Source: an uncultured Phocaeicola sp. (GTDB lineage: Bacteria; Bacteroidota; Bacteroidia; Bacteroidales; Bacteroidaceae). From it: a stretch of DNA of 34,209 nucleotides. Within the stretch, counting starts at the first letter, position 1. Each line of letters begins with the position of its first letter. Under the pieces are notes generated by a model. That model was not told where the DNA came from, did no database searches, and worked only from the letters and a program-made list of their open reading frames with translations. The translations under genes and the position numbers were made by a program. Below, in pieces: positions 31,835 through 34,209 of the stretch. The stretch is from positions 1 to 34,209 of the forward strand of contig CAPAOL010000038.1 in assembly GCA_948579315.1 (NCBI GenBank). The letters run 5' to 3'.

Positions 31835-32458
31835 TTATAAATGGAGCTTCTCGATAAACTGCGCTACATGATAGCCATCCATCAATCCATGATGGCAAGT
31901 GACGGAAACGGGCATCATCAGCCTTTCTCCTTCGCGGAAGTATTTACCGGTGGAGATTTTGGGAACGCTGTCGCCCGAACGCATATTGGTGGGATGCTTC
32001 ATATCGGTGAAAGAGAGCCACGGCACAGCCGAATAATGAATGGCGTTAGGATGAAACGTACCTCCTTTGTTGAGTCCCGTAGTGGCTTGCAAACGTTCCA
32101 TCTCGGCTTTTGCCCGACGAATAAAGACGAGTTCGTCCGGATCGTATTCAAAGGCAGCAAAAGAAAAGGTGTGGTCGGCACGGGCCACAGTGGCTTCGGG
32201 CAGAAGACTGTCATAACACACCACTCGATCGCCTTCGATACGGTAGCGGAACTCTTCCACGGCAGCCGCGGCAGTCACAATGCGGTGAAGAACGAGCAGG
32301 GAAAAGGAAACGCCTTTGTCTTTGGCTTCCTGATACGCGCGCGTACAGTCTACATTGACCGTCACTCCAAAAAACGGATCGTCAAAAGCACTGAAATGTT
32401 CGTAATGTTCTCTTCTGTTCCAAGTAGCAATATCAATGATCTTCTCTATCTGATTCAT
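31835..32458 (-). CDS. Chloramphenicol acetyltransferase-like (CAT superfamily) protein
   Basis: The 207-residue protein is collinear with type A CAT enzymes: N-terminal WNRREHYEHFSAFDDPFFGVTVNVD, then SFSLLVLHRIVTAA, and the catalytic-site motif HHGLMDGYH (189-197), with His190 as the likely general base and Asp194 preserved. Family members acetylate chloramphenicol, but chromosomal Bacteroides homologues often have unknown acceptors, so resistance should not be assumed. Starts: ATG 32458 is preferred to a GTG at 32467. It precedes the PagL-like and acyltransferase genes closely, and a CACAGAG-type repeat lies upstream. Confidence 0.88.
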   Translation of the reverse strand: MNQIEKIIDIATWNRREHYEHFSAFDDPFFGVTVNVDCTRAYQEAKDKGVSFSLLVLHRIVTAAAAVEEFRYRIEGDRVVCYDSLLPEATVARADHTFSFAAFEYDPDELVFIRRAKAEMERLQATTGLNKGGTFHPNAIHYSAVPWLSFTDMKHPTNMRSGDSVPKISTGKYFREGERLMMPVSVTCHHGLMDGYHVAQFIEKLHL

Positions 32459-32480
32459 TCTAAACACTCTTTTTTAAGTT

Positions 32481-32611
32481 TCACCACAGAGGGCACAGAG
32501 GACACAGAGTTTTTTCGGTAAGGTAAGACCGGAAGCAATGGAATCAATTGCATTAATCCGGTGAATAAGTTCTATAAAAACTCTATAAAATCTCTGTGTC
32601 CTCTGTGGTGA
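32481..32611. repeat. CACAGAGGA-type intergenic hairpin repeat
   Basis: The left arm (32481-32509) contains three CACAGAG-type units and the right arm (32592-32611) two. The right arm pairs with the outer and inner parts of the left arm, with one unit looped out. It begins six bases before the DUF4301 stop (32617) and ends before the CAT-like start (32458). It belongs to the same kind of element as 4195-4276. No T-run follows. Confidence 0.75.
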
Positions 32612-32616
32612 ATAAA

Positions 32617-34134
32617 TTACTGATGTTGCTCACGCAACAAGTCATTCACTGTCTTCACCGGGTTAAAGGTAGAAAGAGGAACTTCTACAAAGACGGTATT
32701 CCAGTCGCTCATCGCACCATTCCACAAGCCGGGAAGTTCGAGAGCTTTCAGGTCTTTACCGTTCTTCGATTTGTAGGAGATGAAGCCGGTGGCTTTATCT
32801 ACATATTTCACCAGATCGAATTTATGTCCTTTATAATCACGCACAGCGCATACGAGATCTACCGGATTGAAGTGCGTACCCTTCTCGAACATTTCTTTCT
32901 TCTCCGGATCGTCCATGTCGATCTGCGAGCTTTCGAGAATTTGCAGGGAGATGGTTCCGTCGCTGTTGTAAGCAAGGAACGGACCGCCGCCGGGTTCACC
33001 TACGTTCTTCACCATTCCGCAGACACGCATCGGGCGGTTGAACTTGTTTTTGAGGTAGATAGCCAGTACGGAATCTTCGAGATCTTTTGTTTCCGGGTTC
33101 TTGCAGAAAAGTTTCTTTTGCAGGAATTGAAGCATTTCCATTATCTGGTCATGCGTGTACTTGCCGCTATCAAGCAGCGTGAGGTATTCGAATACTTGTT
33201 TTTGCAGGGTCACGAGCACTCCGGCAATCAGTTTCTTATATGCAACGGTGTCGTCTTTCAAACGGTCGGGCACTACGTTGTCAATGTTCTTGATGAAGAT
33301 GATGTCTGCATCCAAGTCGTTCAGGTTCTCAATCAGCGCGCCGTGACCACCGGGACGGAACAGCAGTTTGCCGTTGTCACGGAACGGTTGGTTGTCCATA
33401 TCGGCAGCAATGGTGTCGGTACTTGGCTTCTGTTCGGAGAAGGTGATGTAATAGTTTACACCGTAACGTTTGGCGAAGTCATCCACTTTTTCCGTCACGA
33501 GCTTCTTGAAAAGTTCACGGTGTTCGGTAGACACGGTGAAGTGTACATTTACTTTGCCACTCTTGCCGGCTGCATACAGAGCGCCTTCGGCAAGATGTTC
33601 CTCCATCGGAGTGCGGGGTCCTTCGGGGTATTTATGGAATTTAAGCAGACCTTTCGGCAATGCACCATAGTTTAGTCCAGCAGTCTCCAGCAGGGCGGAC
33701 ACCACTGCTTTATAATTACCTTCTTCCATCAATCCGGGAATGTCTTTTTCGGAGATACGCTGGCAGGCCACATTCAGATCGTCATAAAAAGCAAAATTCT
33801 TGATTCCGTTAAAGAAGGCCTGCTCGAACTTAGTAGTCGGCTGGTCATAATCAGCGGACAGAAACTCGAATAGATTCTTAAACATACGACTTGCAGCACC
33901 GGAGGCAGGCACGAACTTCACAACAGTCTTATCTGTGTTTGTATATGCATCCCAGGCGGCCAGATAAGCCTTCTGTTCTTCTGCGTCGGGAGCTAATATG
34001 CCCTTTTCGATGGAAGCTGCCGCATCCAGTTTTAAAAAGGGAAATCCCGTCTGGAAGCATGCTAATTGTTCTGCAATTTGCTCTTCCGTGATGCCTTTCT
34101 TGGCAAGCAACTCTTTGTCCTGTGTCGTTATCAT
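32617..34134 (-). CDS. DUF4301 family protein, nucleotidyltransferase-like
   Basis: The 505-residue protein matches the DUF4301 family of Bacteroidetes. VPASGAASRMFK (75-86) resembles the Gly-rich signature of sugar-phosphate nucleotidyltransferases, and LLFRPGGHGALIENLNDLDADIIFIKNIDNV (about 257-287) has the PGGHG motif of UDP-sugar pyrophosphorylases and a following acidic core. MKNVGEPGGGPFLAYNSDG supports a sugar or nucleotide site. An activity of NTP and sugar phosphate is inferred; no member known to me has been assayed. No signal peptide is seen, so it is cytoplasmic. It is the first of the minus-strand genes at the right edge, but a repeat separates it from the CAT-like gene. Confidence 0.85.
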   Translation of the reverse strand: MITTQDKELLAKKGITEEQIAEQLACFQTGFPFLKLDAAASIEKGILAPDAEEQKAYLAAWDAYTNTDKTVVKFVPASGAASRMFKNLFEFLSADYDQPTTKFEQAFFNGIKNFAFYDDLNVACQRISEKDIPGLMEEGNYKAVVSALLETAGLNYGALPKGLLKFHKYPEGPRTPMEEHLAEGALYAAGKSGKVNVHFTVSTEHRELFKKLVTEKVDDFAKRYGVNYYITFSEQKPSTDTIAADMDNQPFRDNGKLLFRPGGHGALIENLNDLDADIIFIKNIDNVVPDRLKDDTVAYKKLIAGVLVTLQKQVFEYLTLLDSGKYTHDQIMEMLQFLQKKLFCKNPETKDLEDSVLAIYLKNKFNRPMRVCGMVKNVGEPGGGPFLAYNSDGTISLQILESSQIDMDDPEKKEMFEKGTHFNPVDLVCAVRDYKGHKFDLVKYVDKATGFISYKSKNGKDLKALELPGLWNGAMSDWNTVFVEVPLSTFNPVKTVNDLLREQHQ

Positions 34135-34160
34135 AATATCTAATTTTATTAATTGATGCC

Positions 34161-34168
34161 CAAAAATA
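34161..34168 (-). promoter_or_regulatory. Promoter -7 box for the DUF4301 gene
   Basis: Read on the minus strand this is TATTTTTG, an exact TAnnTTTG, 26 bp before the ATG at 34134. The -33 region is at the edge of the window and not clear. 34169-34209 holds nothing else visible. Confidence 0.55.
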
Positions 34169-34209
34169 CAAAATGTTATTTACTTCTTGCCGAATAACCG
34201 GGAAAAAAA

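Noticed and set aside
31835..32458. Mobile chloramphenicol resistance gene
   Set aside because: No transposase, repeat ends or integron context is seen nearby, and the gene fits the composition of its neighbours; a chromosomal homologue is more likely.
1..34209. CRISPR array, rRNA or tRNA genes
   Set aside because: No regular direct repeat-spacer series, no rRNA-like stretch and no tRNA cloverleaf were seen on reading both strands.

Overview
The window is chromosomal DNA from a Bacteroides-type organism (Bacteroidales, close to the B. thetaiotaomicron/ovatus group by gene content and gene style; the species is inferred). The evidence is several promoter -7 boxes of the form TAnnTTTG, an ATP synthase operon that begins with atpD, PorT-type and DUF4301 proteins, a formate-dependent PurT, and CACAGA-type intergenic hairpins.

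Region 1 (1-2655) is accessory DNA. It holds the N-terminal part of a tyrosine recombinase that runs off the left edge, an inverted repeat in the divergent gap, a lysine-rich ORF of unknown function, a perfect 31-bp inverted repeat with nested symmetry, a DUF2693-like protein and a DUF4373-type protein. It is AT-rich and looks like a remnant of an integrated element beside the pyrimidine genes. Region 2 (2693-7122) is core metabolism: pyrB-pyrI, a flavin reductase family protein, a PorT-like outer membrane protein and glyA. Region 3 (7123-13224) has fhs on the minus strand and, divergently, aspT-aspD, which together form an aspartate/alanine exchange and decarboxylation cycle, then a small secreted protein. 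Region 4 (13248-16600) has an SDR epimerase, two tandem AraC regulators that read away from it, and a probable small RNA of about 60 nt whose terminator lies antisense to the end of a helicase gene.

Region 5 (16563-26748) is all on the minus strand: a Pif1-type helicase with HRDC-like and winged-helix-like C-terminal parts, and the complete F-type ATP synthase operon atpD-atpC-(four-TM protein)-atpB-atpE-atpF-atpH-atpA-atpG. Epsilon is very short, subunit a has a long N-terminal extension, and atpE is flanked by unusually long spacers. A 626-bp gene-free region (26749-27374) carries promoters for atpD and purT. Region 6 (27375-34134) has purT and a GNAT acetyltransferase, a bidirectional terminator, then on the minus strand DUF4301 and a likely operon of a CAT-like acyltransferase, a PagL-like outer membrane protein and a membrane acyltransferase, which may modify the cell envelope.

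Three functional themes stand out. glyA, fhs and purT all handle one-carbon units and formate. AspT-AspD can build proton motive force, which the nearby ATP synthase can use. The right-hand operon suggests lipid A or surface glycan remodelling. Most of the window is ordinary core genome. The least explained parts are the recombinase-proximal segment with its palindrome, the small RNA and the envelope operon.
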